Shown here piece after piece: positions 1 to 7,608 of a DNA stretch of 64,000 nucleotides. This DNA is from Cytophagales bacterium (GTDB lineage: Bacteria; Bacteroidota; Bacteroidia; Cytophagales; Cyclobacteriaceae). Where the stretch lies: assembly GCA_022360055.1 (NCBI GenBank), contig JAKSDO010000266.1:1-64000 (forward strand), read 5' to 3'. Within the stretch, counting starts at the first letter, position 1, and the number at the start of each line of letters is the position of its first letter. The position numbers and the translations under genes were made by a program. The notes beneath the pieces are model-generated. The model was not told the origin of the DNA, searched no databases, and saw only the letters and a program-made list of their open reading frames with translations.

Positions 1-56
1 ACGTAATAACGCTCAAGTTTCGCACTATATAAAATGTACACTTGGTACATAATCAT
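1..56 (-). CDS. GIY-YIG nuclease, partial (runs off the left edge)
   Basis: This is the first 18 codons of a second GIY-YIG gene copy, read on the minus strand from the ATG at 56 and cut by the window edge. Positions 1-102 are identical to 298-399, so these codons match the start of the complete copy at 102-353 exactly, including the YYV of the second motif. It is one unit of a tandem array. Whether this copy is intact cannot be seen. Confidence 0.75.
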   Translation of the reverse strand, partial: MIMYQVYILYSAKLERYY

Positions 57-68
57 TCATCAGGACCC

Positions 69-111
69 TCCCGCAAGGCGGGATGCGCTAACCGGACTGC
101 GCTACACCCCG
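69..111 (-). other. tRNA-Pro-like 5' half between GIY-YIG copies
   Basis: On the minus strand this reads as the 5' half of a proline-type tRNA: acceptor strand CGGGGTG (111-105), TA, D stem GCGC (102-99), a D loop of the AGnnnGGnnA kind, D stem GCGC (88-85), then an anticodon-like arm TCCCGC-CTT-GCGGGA (83-69). The loop has 3 bases instead of 7, as if the anticodon had been deleted, and no T arm follows. It cannot be a working tRNA. The stop codon of the GIY-YIG gene at 102-353 (TAG, 104-102) lies inside it. The Pro assignment rests on the 5' C and the GTAGCGCAG pattern. Confidence 0.6.
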
Positions 112-353
112 TGATTTGAATCGAGTAAAAATCTTTTGATCCCTCGCTTCTTTATCCGATTCTCAAATTTAACAGCTTCCGATCTTGTCGAAAACCTGTA
201 ATCTGACACCAAAATCCAGGGAATTCCTTTTTGTGTGTATTTCCCATAGCCTTTGTTGTGTCTTCTCAATCTGTCCTCGAGATTATTCGTACTTCCTACG
301 TAATAACGCTCAAGTTTCGCACTATATAAAATGTACACTTGGTACATAATCAT
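102..353 (-). CDS. GIY-YIG nuclease domain protein (YhbQ/UPF0213-like)
   Basis: A stand-alone GIY-YIG domain of 83 aa, the usual length for the small YhbQ/UPF0213-like group. Motifs are VYILYS (residues 6-11), YYVGST (17-22), the arginine-rich LRRHN segment (29-33) and a glutamate in KFENR (E64) that fits the metal ligand. The family fold is an endonuclease; the cellular role of the small members is not settled. The ATG at 353 follows a purine-rich GGGAGGG (from the hairpin at 366-380), a possible ribosome site. The gene ends inside a tRNA-Pro-like fragment and is followed by a second copy of itself, so it is part of a tandem unit downstream of tRNA-Ser. Confidence 0.85.
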   Translation of the reverse strand: MIMYQVYILYSAKLERYYVGSTNNLEDRLRRHNKGYGKYTQKGIPWILVSDYRFSTRSEAVKFENRIKKRGIKRFLLDSNHGV

Positions 354-399
354 TCATCAGGACCCTCCCGCAAGGCGGGATGCGCTAACCGGACTGCGC
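298..399. repeat. Direct repeat of 1-102 (tandem GIY-YIG unit, period 297)
   Basis: Bases 298-399 are identical to 1-102. The repeat holds the start of the GIY-YIG gene, its leader, the TCCCGC-AAG-GCGGGA hairpin (366-380) and the tRNA-Pro-like D arm (GCGC at 396-399 and 382-385). Identity stops exactly at the 5' edge of the D stem; the acceptor strand present at 105-111 is missing here and is replaced by sequence leading into tRNA-Ser. The perfect identity points to recent duplication or conversion. Confidence 0.9.
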
Positions 400-431
400 C
401 TGTCTGTCGACAACACCCTGCAGTTCCCAGT

Positions 432-519
<88 letters not shown>

Positions 520-552
520 GGCTGAAAATTAGTCCGTCTTGAAAACGGACTG

Positions 553-585
553 CAAATATAGCATTTCAGAAATTATATTAACAAA
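553..585 (-). promoter_or_regulatory. Bacteroidota-type promoter of tRNA-Ser
   Basis: On the minus strand, TTTG (585-582) is followed after 21 bases by TATATTTG (560-553), matching the Bacteroidota housekeeping consensus TTTG and TAnnTTTG. The -7 box ends about 33 bases before the tRNA 5' end, so a short processed leader is expected. Confidence 0.7.
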
Positions 586-657
586 CGGGATGACTTTTTT
601 ATAATTTTTTTTATCGTAATTTCACATCCGCTCAACATTACTTTTCCGCGCCATACA

Positions 658-688
658 TTTGCCAAAATTCCGCTATATCTTAACTTTG
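658..688 (+). promoter_or_regulatory. Bacteroidota-type promoter of the bat genes
   Basis: TTTG (658-661), 19 bases, TAACTTTG (681-688): an exact match to the -33/-7 consensus of Bacteroidota. Transcription should start near 695, leaving a leader of about 50 bases before the ATG at 747. Confidence 0.75.
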
Positions 689-746
689 CCGCGTTTTCAA
701 TAATAATTAGGCCGAGTGACGTTATAAATTTAAATTTAGCAATCGA

Positions 747-1715
747 ATGACCTGGTATAGATCTATTTCCGGATTCGAATTTCTCGTCATTACCATCTTC
801 ATAATACTCTATGGAGCATACATCTTCAGGATGTTCCGCATTGGGAAAATTCTCAAGATATCTTATCGCGCAATTATAGTTAAAACAATAATCAGAGGCG
901 CTTATTTCCTCCTTTTTATCATAGCGCTTTTGGGCCCTTCGTTTGGAGATACATCCAGGGAAGTAAAAGCAATCGGCAAGGACATTATGGTTTGTATCGA
1001 TCTTTCGGAATCAATGAATGCCAACGACATTCAGCCGACAAGGCTTGAAAAAATAAAATTCGAACTGAAAAACCTGGTCGATGCGTTCAATTCCGACCGG
1101 ATCGGACTTATCATTTTTTCATCCGAATCGTTTATGCAATGCCCGCTGACCTACGACCAGGGGGCGCTCAATCTCTTCATCGAAACCTTGGGCACCGGCC
1201 TTGTCCCCAATTCGGGAACTGATTTCGGGCCGCCCATTGAGATGGCACTTGAAAAACTTTCCGGCGAAGAGTCAACCAGCACGCAACAAAAATCAAAAAT
1301 CATCATATTATTCAGTGACGGGGAAGATTTTGGAGAAAATACGCTTGGTCAGGTAGCAAAACTGGAAGAAAACGGGATCAAGCTGTTCACATTTGGAGTG
1401 GGAACAAAAGCCGGCAGCAGAATACAGACAAATTATGGTTTTAAGACAGATAAAAACGGCAGGGAAGTTTTTACTAAGCTGAACTCCAAGGACTTGAAAA
1501 CCCTTGCCATTAAAACAGGCGGCAAGTACTTTGAGATAAATGAAAACAACAATGACATCGAGCGATTGATCAACGCAATAAACGGGATTGAAGGGGAGCT
1601 TAAAGATTCGAGAGTGATCGATGTATCCGCTAATAAATACTATTATTTCATAGCGCTTGCATTACTGCTCATATGTGCTGATTTGTTGATAGGGCTAAAA
1701 ACAATATACCTATGA
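747..1715 (+). CDS. VWA-domain inner-membrane protein, BatA/BatB type
   Basis: A von Willebrand factor A protein of the Bacteroides aerotolerance (Bat) type. Two membrane segments lie at about residues 12-30 and 50-66, followed by a VWA domain whose MIDAS begins with DLSES (85-89); the later threonine (GTDFG) and aspartate (FSDGED) positions are also visible. A third membrane helix (about 299-318) ends the protein. This layout, with the VWA domain between an N-terminal pair and a C-terminal helix, is that of BatA/BatB. Only one such gene is present, with no moxR or DUF58 gene before it. The promoter lies at 658-688 and the next gene overlaps by 4 bases (ATGA), so they are co-transcribed. The exact biochemical role of Bat proteins is unknown. 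Confidence 0.85.
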   Translation: MTWYRSISGFEFLVITIFIILYGAYIFRMFRIGKILKISYRAIIVKTIIRGAYFLLFIIALLGPSFGDTSREVKAIGKDIMVCIDLSESMNANDIQPTRLEKIKFELKNLVDAFNSDRIGLIIFSSESFMQCPLTYDQGALNLFIETLGTGLVPNSGTDFGPPIEMALEKLSGEESTSTQQKSKIIILFSDGEDFGENTLGQVAKLEENGIKLFTFGVGTKAGSRIQTNYGFKTDKNGREVFTKLNSKDLKTLAIKTGGKYFEINENNNDIERLINAINGIEGELKDSRVIDVSANKYYYFIALALLLICADLLIGLKTIYL

Positions 1716-2341
1716 AGATTCTCCTGTCAGTCCTTTTGATCAGTACCATGATGAGCGATATCAATAAGATCGCCAGGATAAATAAAATAAAAAAAGAGGC
1801 TGAAAAAGCCTATAAAAATGAAGAGTACGATAAAGCAATATCGGCATTCAGACTGCTGACCGATACCCTGGGAGTAACCGAAGATCCCGTTTTGCTCAAT
1901 CTGGGCAATGCCTATTTCCAGCAAAAAGATACGACAAATGCCGCTCAGTTTTATTCGAGAGTGCTGAGCAGTGAAAATGATGTAATGAGAAGCCGGGCCT
2001 ACCACCAAATGGGGGTCATAAATAAGCAGAAAAATAAATTAAAAGAAGCCATGGCCGATTTCAAAGCTTCTTTAAAATCAAATCCTTTCAATGAAGACGC
2101 CCGTTATAATTACGAGCTCCTAAAGAAAATTCTGGATGCACAAGAGCAAAATCAAGACGACAATATCGAACCGTCGGAATATGCAAAGAAGCTCAAAGCT
2201 CAGGCAGATAAACTAACCGGACAAAACCTTTTTGAACAGGCGCTAAATCTAATGCAAATGGGATTAAAAGAAGACAAAACCGTAGCAGCGTACAATCAAT
2301 TCATAACAAAACTCAACGAGGTCGTAGAATCCAAAGAATAA
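1712..2341 (+). CDS. TPR protein, BatC-like
   Basis: 209 aa with a short hydrophobic N-terminus (residues 2-14, a likely signal or anchor) and about three tetratricopeptide repeats between residues 22 and 145. The segment ARYNYELLKK (about 130-140) is typical of BatC-type TPR proteins that follow the VWA genes of bat operons. It starts inside the stop of the VWA gene (ATGA overlap) and ends one base before the next start, so translation is probably coupled. It probably acts as a periplasmic scaffold for the VWA protein (inference). It lacks the Gln-rich tail seen in the next gene, so the two genes may share the role of one BatC. Confidence 0.75.
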   Translation: MKILLSVLLISTMMSDINKIARINKIKKEAEKAYKNEEYDKAISAFRLLTDTLGVTEDPVLLNLGNAYFQQKDTTNAAQFYSRVLSSENDVMRSRAYHQMGVINKQKNKLKEAMADFKASLKSNPFNEDARYNYELLKKILDAQEQNQDDNIEPSEYAKKLKAQADKLTGQNLFEQALNLMQMGLKEDKTVAAYNQFITKLNEVVESKE

Positions 2342-2342
2342 A

Positions 2343-2942
2343 ATGAAATTCTTAACGCTTATCATATCCTTGCTAATGGCCGGCTTAAATGTACAGGCGC
2401 AAACAGCGACAGAATATTTCAATAAGGCCGCCAACGAATATATCTATGTGAATGATCAGATGGCATTGAATACCATAGATAGGGGACTGAACCAATATCC
2501 GGACGATGTGCCTCTCACCAAGCTGAAAGAAAAAATAGAAAAAGAACAGCAAAATCAGGAACAGCAACAACAGCAGAACCAACAGCAAGAGCAACAGGAG
2601 CAGCAAGAGCAACAAAATCAGGAACAGCAGAACGAACAAAATCAGGAACAACAAGAAGACCAGCAACAAAATCAAGAACAGGAACAGCAGCAACCTGAAG
2701 AAGGGGAAGAATCCGAACAAAAAGATCAATCCGAACAGGCCCAACAGCAGGAAACCGAAGAGGAGGGCCAGGAAATGGAACAACCTCCGCAATCCAGAAG
2801 CGAAAAACTTGAGGAATTGAACCTGACTGAAGAGAAGGCCCGCATGATCCTGGAGGCCATGAAAAATAACGAAATACAGTATATTCAGCAAAACAGGCGA
2901 AAACCAAGAAAAAAATCGGACAGCAATAAACCGGACTGGTAG
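2343..2942 (+). CDS. Secreted Gln/Glu-rich protein, BatC-like C-terminus
   Basis: 199 aa. A signal peptide (residues 1-20, ending VQAQ) leads to one TPR-like unit (21-65), then a low-complexity run of glutamine, glutamate and asparagine (about 66-150), then a conserved-looking tail with EKARMILEAMKNNE and a basic end. BatC proteins of Bacteroidota often combine TPR, a Q/E-rich linker and a tail of this kind, so this is probably a BatC paralogue. It is the third gene of the operon. The CAG/CAA-rich tract (about 2545-2700) is prone to length change. The function is unknown. Confidence 0.65.
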   Translation: MKFLTLIISLLMAGLNVQAQTATEYFNKAANEYIYVNDQMALNTIDRGLNQYPDDVPLTKLKEKIEKEQQNQEQQQQQNQQQEQQEQQEQQNQEQQNEQNQEQQEDQQQNQEQEQQQPEEGEESEQKDQSEQAQQQETEEEGQEMEQPPQSRSEKLEELNLTEEKARMILEAMKNNEIQYIQQNRRKPRKKSDSNKPDW

Positions 2943-3023
2943 CAGGTAAAATAAAACAGCTTTTGCGAACAAAAATTAATGTATGAGCAGGATTTTCTCG
3001 ATTACCTCTTTTATTTTGTTCCA

Positions 3024-4358
3024 ATGATTGATATTAACCCAACTCGATATGCTTTGATTCCGGCCTTCTGCTTGTTCGCAATGGGATTCGGCAATGCTCA
3101 GGTCCGGCAAAAAATCACAACTTATTATGATTCGAGCCATCAACATGTGAATGCTGTATACTTCATCCTGGATGGCGACAGCTCAAAAATTCACGGAGCC
3201 TTCAAAAAGTATCACCTCAACGGACAGCTTGAAGCCGAAGGAAATTTCATGAACGGGAAAAAAGAAGGTCTTTTTAAGGAATATTATGACAATACATCCA
3301 TTAGACGCACCATGCATTTCAGCGATGGTCTGAAAAACGGTCCTGTGGAAGTTTTCAATGAAACGGGAGAAATCCTTCAGAAAGCGCAATACTTAAACGA
3401 TACCTTATCGGGCAAACTGTATGTATACTTCAAAGATGGTTCTGTCAAGAACGAAAGTGAATTCCGGCACGGAAAACCGGACGGCATCGTCAAAGAGTAC
3501 TTCAGGTCGGGTCAGGTAAAACAGGAAATTACTTACAGCCGGGGCAAGCCAAACGGATTAAGCAAGACATACTACGAATCAGGAATTTTGAAATCCGAAG
3601 CAAGGATGAAAAATGGTCAGATGGACGGATTTTTCAAAACCTACCACCCGAACGGAAAGTCAGACACGGAGTTCTACAATCAAAATGGTGAAAAAACCGG
3701 GCCCTTCAGATCATACAATCCCGAAGGACAACTTGTTTTGGAAGGTCTCTACAAATCGGGGAAACTTCACGGCGAAAATAATGCCTACTATGACAACGGC
3801 CGGGTAAAACACAGGTTTACGTATCAAAATGGATTCAGAACAGGCGAGCATCTGCAGTATTATGAAAACGGACGGATACTACAATCTTCCACCTTTGAAA
3901 ACCAGGAGTCTTCAGAAATTCGAAACAATTACGACGATCAGGGATTATTAATTTCAAGAAGGGAATTCCAAAACAAAAAACCATCGGGTACCTGGACGTA
4001 TTATTTTTCCAATGGGAACGAAAAAAAAATACAACACTATAAAGATGGGAAGTTGAATGGGGTTGAAACCACCTTTTTCCTTAACGGGAAAAAAAAGTCT
4101 GAGACTACCTATCAAAATGATTTGATTGTTAACATTTATAAAGAATATTATGAAAATGGGTCGTTAAAATCTGAAACAAATTATAAATTTGGGCGAAAGC
4201 ACGGGCTATTTGAAGAATGGTTTGAAAATCAGCAGCTTAAAATTGAAGGAAAATATGCCGGCAACAAAAAAGTGGAGGATTGGAAATACTATTCTGAAAA
4301 TGGAAAAAAAATAAAAACTGAAAAATACATGAATAACAAATTAATAAACGTAGAGTAG
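3024..4358 (+). CDS. Secreted MORN/YwqK-like repeat protein
   Basis: 444 aa from the ATG at 3024. That start is chosen because it opens a clean signal peptide (residues 1-26, ending FGNAQ); an upstream in-frame ATG at 2979 would add 15 residues. The rest is about 17 repeats of roughly 23 residues with the core YYxNGxLKxExxYxNGKxxG, the pattern of MORN-like repeats in the YwqK family. Such proteins form long beta-solenoid blades. Automatic pipelines often call them toxin-antitoxin YwqK antitoxins, but nothing here supports that role. It follows the bat genes by 81 bases and precedes purC by 6. The role is unknown; a cell-envelope scaffold is plausible. Confidence 0.75.
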   Translation: MIDINPTRYALIPAFCLFAMGFGNAQVRQKITTYYDSSHQHVNAVYFILDGDSSKIHGAFKKYHLNGQLEAEGNFMNGKKEGLFKEYYDNTSIRRTMHFSDGLKNGPVEVFNETGEILQKAQYLNDTLSGKLYVYFKDGSVKNESEFRHGKPDGIVKEYFRSGQVKQEITYSRGKPNGLSKTYYESGILKSEARMKNGQMDGFFKTYHPNGKSDTEFYNQNGEKTGPFRSYNPEGQLVLEGLYKSGKLHGENNAYYDNGRVKHRFTYQNGFRTGEHLQYYENGRILQSSTFENQESSEIRNNYDDQGLLISRREFQNKKPSGTWTYYFSNGNEKKIQHYKDGKLNGVETTFFLNGKKKSETTYQNDLIVNIYKEYYENGSLKSETNYKFGRKHGLFEEWFENQQLKIEGKYAGNKKVEDWKYYSENGKKIKTEKYMNNKLINVE

Positions 4359-4364
4359 AGCACT

Positions 4365-5306
4365 ATGACCAGACCTGCATTAAAAGAAACAAATTTCAAT
4401 TTTCCGGGACAATTAGATCTTTACAGAGGTAAAGTGAGGGATGTATATACTTTTGAAAACTCATTGGTGATGATCGCATCCGATCGAATCTCTGCCTTTG
4501 ATGTAGTATTGCCGGAACCTATTCCCTATAAAGGTCAAATCCTTAATCAAATTGCTTCGGAATATCTGGCGGCAACCTCACACATCGTGCCCAACTGGCT
4601 TGAGGGGACTCCGGACCCCAACGTATCCTATGGAAAAAAATGCGATCCTTTTAAAGTAGAAATGGTAATAAGAGGATATTTGACCGGGCACGCCTGGAGA
4701 GAATACAGAGACGGTAAAAGAACACTTTGCGGGGTGCCGATGCCCGAAGGATTAAACGAGAACGATAAGTTTCCTGAGCCTATTCTTACCCCGACTACCA
4801 AAGCGGAGGAAGGGCATGACGAGGATATTCCGAGGGAAGAAATACTTGCTCAAGGTCTTGTTGCCGAGGAAGACTATATATTGCTGGAGAAATACACCCG
4901 GGAATTGTTTGATTACGGTACAAAAGCCGCTGCTGAAAAAGGACTGATCCTGGTCGACACCAAATATGAATTTGGCAAGTATGATGGAAAGATCTATTTA
5001 ATCGACGAGGTGCACACACCGGATTCTTCAAGGTATTTTTACAGCGAAGGATACCAGGAACGCCAGGATAATGGCGAAAAACAGAAGCAGCTTTCGAAAG
5101 AATTTGTCAGACAATGGCTGATCGAAAACGGATTTCAGGGAAAGGAAGGCCAGGATATACCTGAAATGACCGAGGAAGTCGTAAACAATATCTCGGACAG
5201 GTATGTTGAATTATATGAAAATGTTACGGGGAATAAATTCGTACCTCCGGCAGAAAAAGATATGCTTGCACGCGTAGAATCCAATATTAAAAAAGTACTT
5301 TTATAA
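4365..5306 (+). CDS. purC: Phosphoribosylaminoimidazole-succinocarboxamide synthase
   Basis: PurC joins CAIR and aspartate with ATP to make SAICAR, step 8 of purine synthesis. The ATP-binding opening RGKVRDVY (21-28), SDRISAFD (39-46) and the [12 protein letters not shown]-type segment are all present. At 313 aa it belongs to the longer PurC class common in Bacteroidota and yeast. The start lies 6 bases after the MORN-type gene, so it may be read from the same transcript. Two copies of the 90-bp cassette begin 14 bases after its stop. Confidence 0.95.
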   Translation: MTRPALKETNFNFPGQLDLYRGKVRDVYTFENSLVMIASDRISAFDVVLPEPIPYKGQILNQIASEYLAATSHIVPNWLEGTPDPNVSYGKKCDPFKVEMVIRGYLTGHAWREYRDGKRTLCGVPMPEGLNENDKFPEPILTPTTKAEEGHDEDIPREEILAQGLVAEEDYILLEKYTRELFDYGTKAAAEKGLILVDTKYEFGKYDGKIYLIDEVHTPDSSRYFYSEGYQERQDNGEKQKQLSKEFVRQWLIENGFQGKEGQDIPEMTEEVVNNISDRYVELYENVTGNKFVPPAEKDMLARVESNIKKVLL

Positions 5307-5320
5307 GAAAAACCACAAAA

Positions 5321-5410
5321 ATGAAACCGGTAGGACCGGAGTAAATTCAAGGCACACACGAGCATGATTATATTGCTCTGTGTGTCAGTAATCTAAAAAA
5401 ATATAAACAG
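5321..5410 (+). repeat. 90-bp start-anchored cassette, copy A1
   Basis: First of four copies of a 90-bp unit that begins ATGAAACCGG and ends AAATATAAACAG directly before an ATG. A1 is followed without a gap by A2. Read as 30 codons it encodes a degenerate peptide with a stop at codon 8. It contains a hairpin: ACACACGAGCA (5354-5364), a 9-base loop, and TGCTCTGTGTGT (5374-5385), paired but for one bulged T. No gene is disrupted. Confidence 0.85.
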
Positions 5411-5500
5411 ATGAAACCGGTAGGACCGGAGCAATTTTAGGACACCCAAAAGTATGACTATATATCTCCGGGTGTCAGCAAACTATAAAAATACAAACAG
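5411..5500 (+). repeat. 90-bp start-anchored cassette, copy A2
   Basis: Second unit, exactly 90 bp, whose last base touches the ATG of the STAS gene (5501). The reading frame of the unit runs in phase into that gene but carries stops at codons 10 and 26. Its hairpin stem has changed to GACACCC (5441-5447) with GGGTGTC (5470-5476), so both arms differ from A1 yet still pair. Confidence 0.85.
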
Positions 5501-5884
5501 ATGAAATATTCCATAGATAAGAAAGAACAGTATAGCATTCTTAAACTTCAGGAAGAAAAACTGGATTCTCCTTTATCACCGGCTCTAAAGTCGGAGTTCG
5601 TCACGCTAAACGCCGAGGGGATTAAAAATATAATCATTGACCTTTCGGAAGTAAAATATGTTGATTCTTCGGGATTGAGTGCCCTGCTGGTCGGTAACAG
5701 GATCTACAATGAGGATGGTGGAATTTTCATATTGTCCTCGTTAAACGACCATGTCATGAAGCTGATTAAGATTTCACAGTTGAATAATGTGCTGAATATC
5801 TTACCCACGGTAGAGGAGGCAATTGATGCAGTATTTCTAAAAGAAATCGAAAGTGACCTTCAATCGGGCGATGACAACGAATAA
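5501..5884 (+). CDS. STAS-domain protein (anti-sigma factor antagonist type)
   Basis: 127 aa, a single STAS domain. The motif VDSSGLS (54-60) is the phosphorylation site of SpoIIAA-type antagonists, with serine 56 or 57 as the likely target. In the family, an unphosphorylated STAS protein binds an anti-sigma kinase or a similar partner; no kinase (RsbW/SpoIIAB-like) is in this window, so the partner is unknown. It lies between purC and rnz; the next gene starts 5 bases later. Two copies of the 90-bp cassette occupy the whole upstream gap and probably form its leader. Confidence 0.85.
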   Translation: MKYSIDKKEQYSILKLQEEKLDSPLSPALKSEFVTLNAEGIKNIIIDLSEVKYVDSSGLSALLVGNRIYNEDGGIFILSSLNDHVMKLIKISQLNNVLNILPTVEEAIDAVFLKEIESDLQSGDDNE

Positions 5885-5889
5885 TTTAC

Positions 5890-6807
5890 TTGACTTTTCA
5901 GCTTAAAATACTAGGAAACAATTCTGCGATTCCGGCCCATGACAGGAATCAAACATCTCAACTTCTTCAACTTGACAGCCAGTATATTCTCATTGATTGT
6001 GGTGAGGGCACACAATTGCAGCTCGCCAGGCAAAACATAAGGCTTGGACGAATCCGAACAATCTTAATCAGCCATCTGCACGGTGATCATTACTTCGGTC
6101 TTATCGGATTAATTTCTACCATGCATTTATTCCACAGGAAGCATAAACTGACTGTATTCGCCCCGCCGGATTTGGAGAAAATTCTTGAGCTTCAGCTCAA
6201 AGCTTCGGAAACCGAGTTAAGTTTCCCTCTTAAGTTCGTATCCCTTAATCACGACGGTTTAAAAGAAATTCATAAAGAAGAACAATTTGCAGTTCATGCT
6301 TTTCCGCTGGAGCACGGCATTCAATGTTACGGATTCCTCATCAAAGAAAATCCGAAACAGTGGCGCATCAATAAAGAAAAGCTTCCCAAGGATATCCTTA
6401 TCCGGGAAATAGTAAAACTTAAGAGCGGCAACAGCGTGCTTCACGAAGACGGAACGGAAAAATATCCGCTGAAGGAATATGCGCTTCCGCCTCGTCCGTC
6501 AAGATCCTACGCATATTGCTCGGATACCAGATACAACGAGGAGATTATTCCTTACGTTAAGCAGGTCGACCTGCTTTATCACGAGGCCACATTTACGGAT
6601 GAGATGGAAGACCGGGCGGCTTTGACGCATCATTCAACGGCCACCCAGGCAGCAACCATAGCGAAAAAAGCCGGGGTAAGGAAACTGCTGCTAGGTCATT
6701 ATTCAACGCGGTACAAAGATCCTTCTCCTTTACAGGTGGAGGCGAGGAAATTGTTTAAGGAGACCTATTTAACTCACGAAGGGGAAACCATATGCCTTAA
6801 AGAATAG
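5890..6807 (+). CDS. rnz: Ribonuclease Z
   Basis: Metallo-beta-lactamase-fold tRNA 3' endonuclease of 305 aa, the normal size for the short bacterial form. The zinc motif HLHGDH (H62, H64, D66, H67) is intact, and later histidines (GHYSTRY near residue 277) fit the second zinc shell. The start is a TTG at 5890, five bases after the STAS gene; no ATG is available in a suitable place. It trims tRNA precursors lacking encoded CCA, consistent with both tRNAs in this window and with the cca gene at 51986-53398. Confidence 0.93.
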   Translation: MTFQLKILGNNSAIPAHDRNQTSQLLQLDSQYILIDCGEGTQLQLARQNIRLGRIRTILISHLHGDHYFGLIGLISTMHLFHRKHKLTVFAPPDLEKILELQLKASETELSFPLKFVSLNHDGLKEIHKEEQFAVHAFPLEHGIQCYGFLIKENPKQWRINKEKLPKDILIREIVKLKSGNSVLHEDGTEKYPLKEYALPPRPSRSYAYCSDTRYNEEIIPYVKQVDLLYHEATFTDEMEDRAALTHHSTATQAATIAKKAGVRKLLLGHYSTRYKDPSPLQVEARKLFKETYLTHEGETICLKE

Positions 6808-6810
6808 CCT

Positions 6811-7608
6811 ATGGAACAAAACAATATGATTCAGCGGAAGAAGACAAATCTGTTTATAATACTTTGCGCTATTTTTCTCACAAACGCCATCATCGCCGAA
6901 ATCATAGGCGTTAAAATCTTTTCCGTGGAATCTACATTGGGATTCCTGCCCGCCCGGATAGATCTGTTCGGCGGCTTCATTTTGGATTTCAATCTAACGG
7001 CGGGGGCGGTCATCTGGCCGATTGTTTTTATTACAACAGATGTAATCAACGAATATTTTGGTAAAAAAGGCGTGCGGAAAATCAGCTTTCTTACCGCTTT
7101 TTTAATTGCCTATATATTTATCGTAATCTATTTGGTAACCAAACTTGTACCCGCCTCTTTTTGGTTGGAACTAAATAATAGCGATGCCGATGGCAATCCT
7201 TTCAATATCGATTACGCCTTCCGGACTATCTTTCGACAAGGTTTGGGGATCATTATCGGTTCGCTTACAGCCTTCTTAATCGCGCAGCTTTTGGATGTTT
7301 TTATATTTCAGCGCCTGCGACACCTTACCGGGAAAAAAATGATCTGGCTGCGGGCCACCGGCTCAACCCTCGTATCTCAATTAATAGATAGCTTTGTGGT
7401 ACTGGGCATCGCTTTCTACGTATTCGGCAACTGGTCCATCTTACAGATCATTTCCGTAGGAACCATCAACTATATCTACAAATTTATTGTGGCAATTCTT
7501 CTTACTCCGTTGCTCTATGTCGCGCACTATTTTATAGATAACTATCTGGGCAAGGAAACTGCCGATAAAATGGCGGAAGAAGCCGGAGAGGACCTGTCAA
7601 TTCTCTAG
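6811..7608 (+). CDS. YhhQ-type queuosine precursor transporter
   Basis: 265 aa with about six membrane helices, and the family signature segments FLTNAIIAEIIGVK near the N-terminus and a central TTDVINEYFG. It belongs to the VUT/ECF-type YhhQ family, which imports queuosine precursors (preQ0/preQ1) in E. coli. It starts 3 bases after rnz, so both form one transcript; a tRNA-processing enzyme and a transporter for a tRNA-modification precursor make a sensible pair. It converges with the TrmH-type gene, overlapping it by 4 bases at the 3' ends. Confidence 0.85.
   Translation: MEQNNMIQRKKTNLFIILCAIFLTNAIIAEIIGVKIFSVESTLGFLPARIDLFGGFILDFNLTAGAVIWPIVFITTDVINEYFGKKGVRKISFLTAFLIAYIFIVIYLVTKLVPASFWLELNNSDADGNPFNIDYAFRTIFRQGLGIIIGSLTAFLIAQLLDVFIFQRLRHLTGKKMIWLRATGSTLVSQLIDSFVVLGIAFYVFGNWSILQIISVGTINYIYKFIVAILLTPLLYVAHYFIDNYLGKETADKMAEEAGEDLSIL

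Noticed and set aside
2385-2972. Long leucine-rich frame on the minus strand
   Set aside because: It is the reverse complement of the glutamine repeat tract (CTG/TTG from CAG/CAA), not a gene.
3024-4358. Calling the MORN-type protein an antitoxin
   Set aside because: The YwqK name is a family label; the protein is secreted and no toxin partner is next to it.
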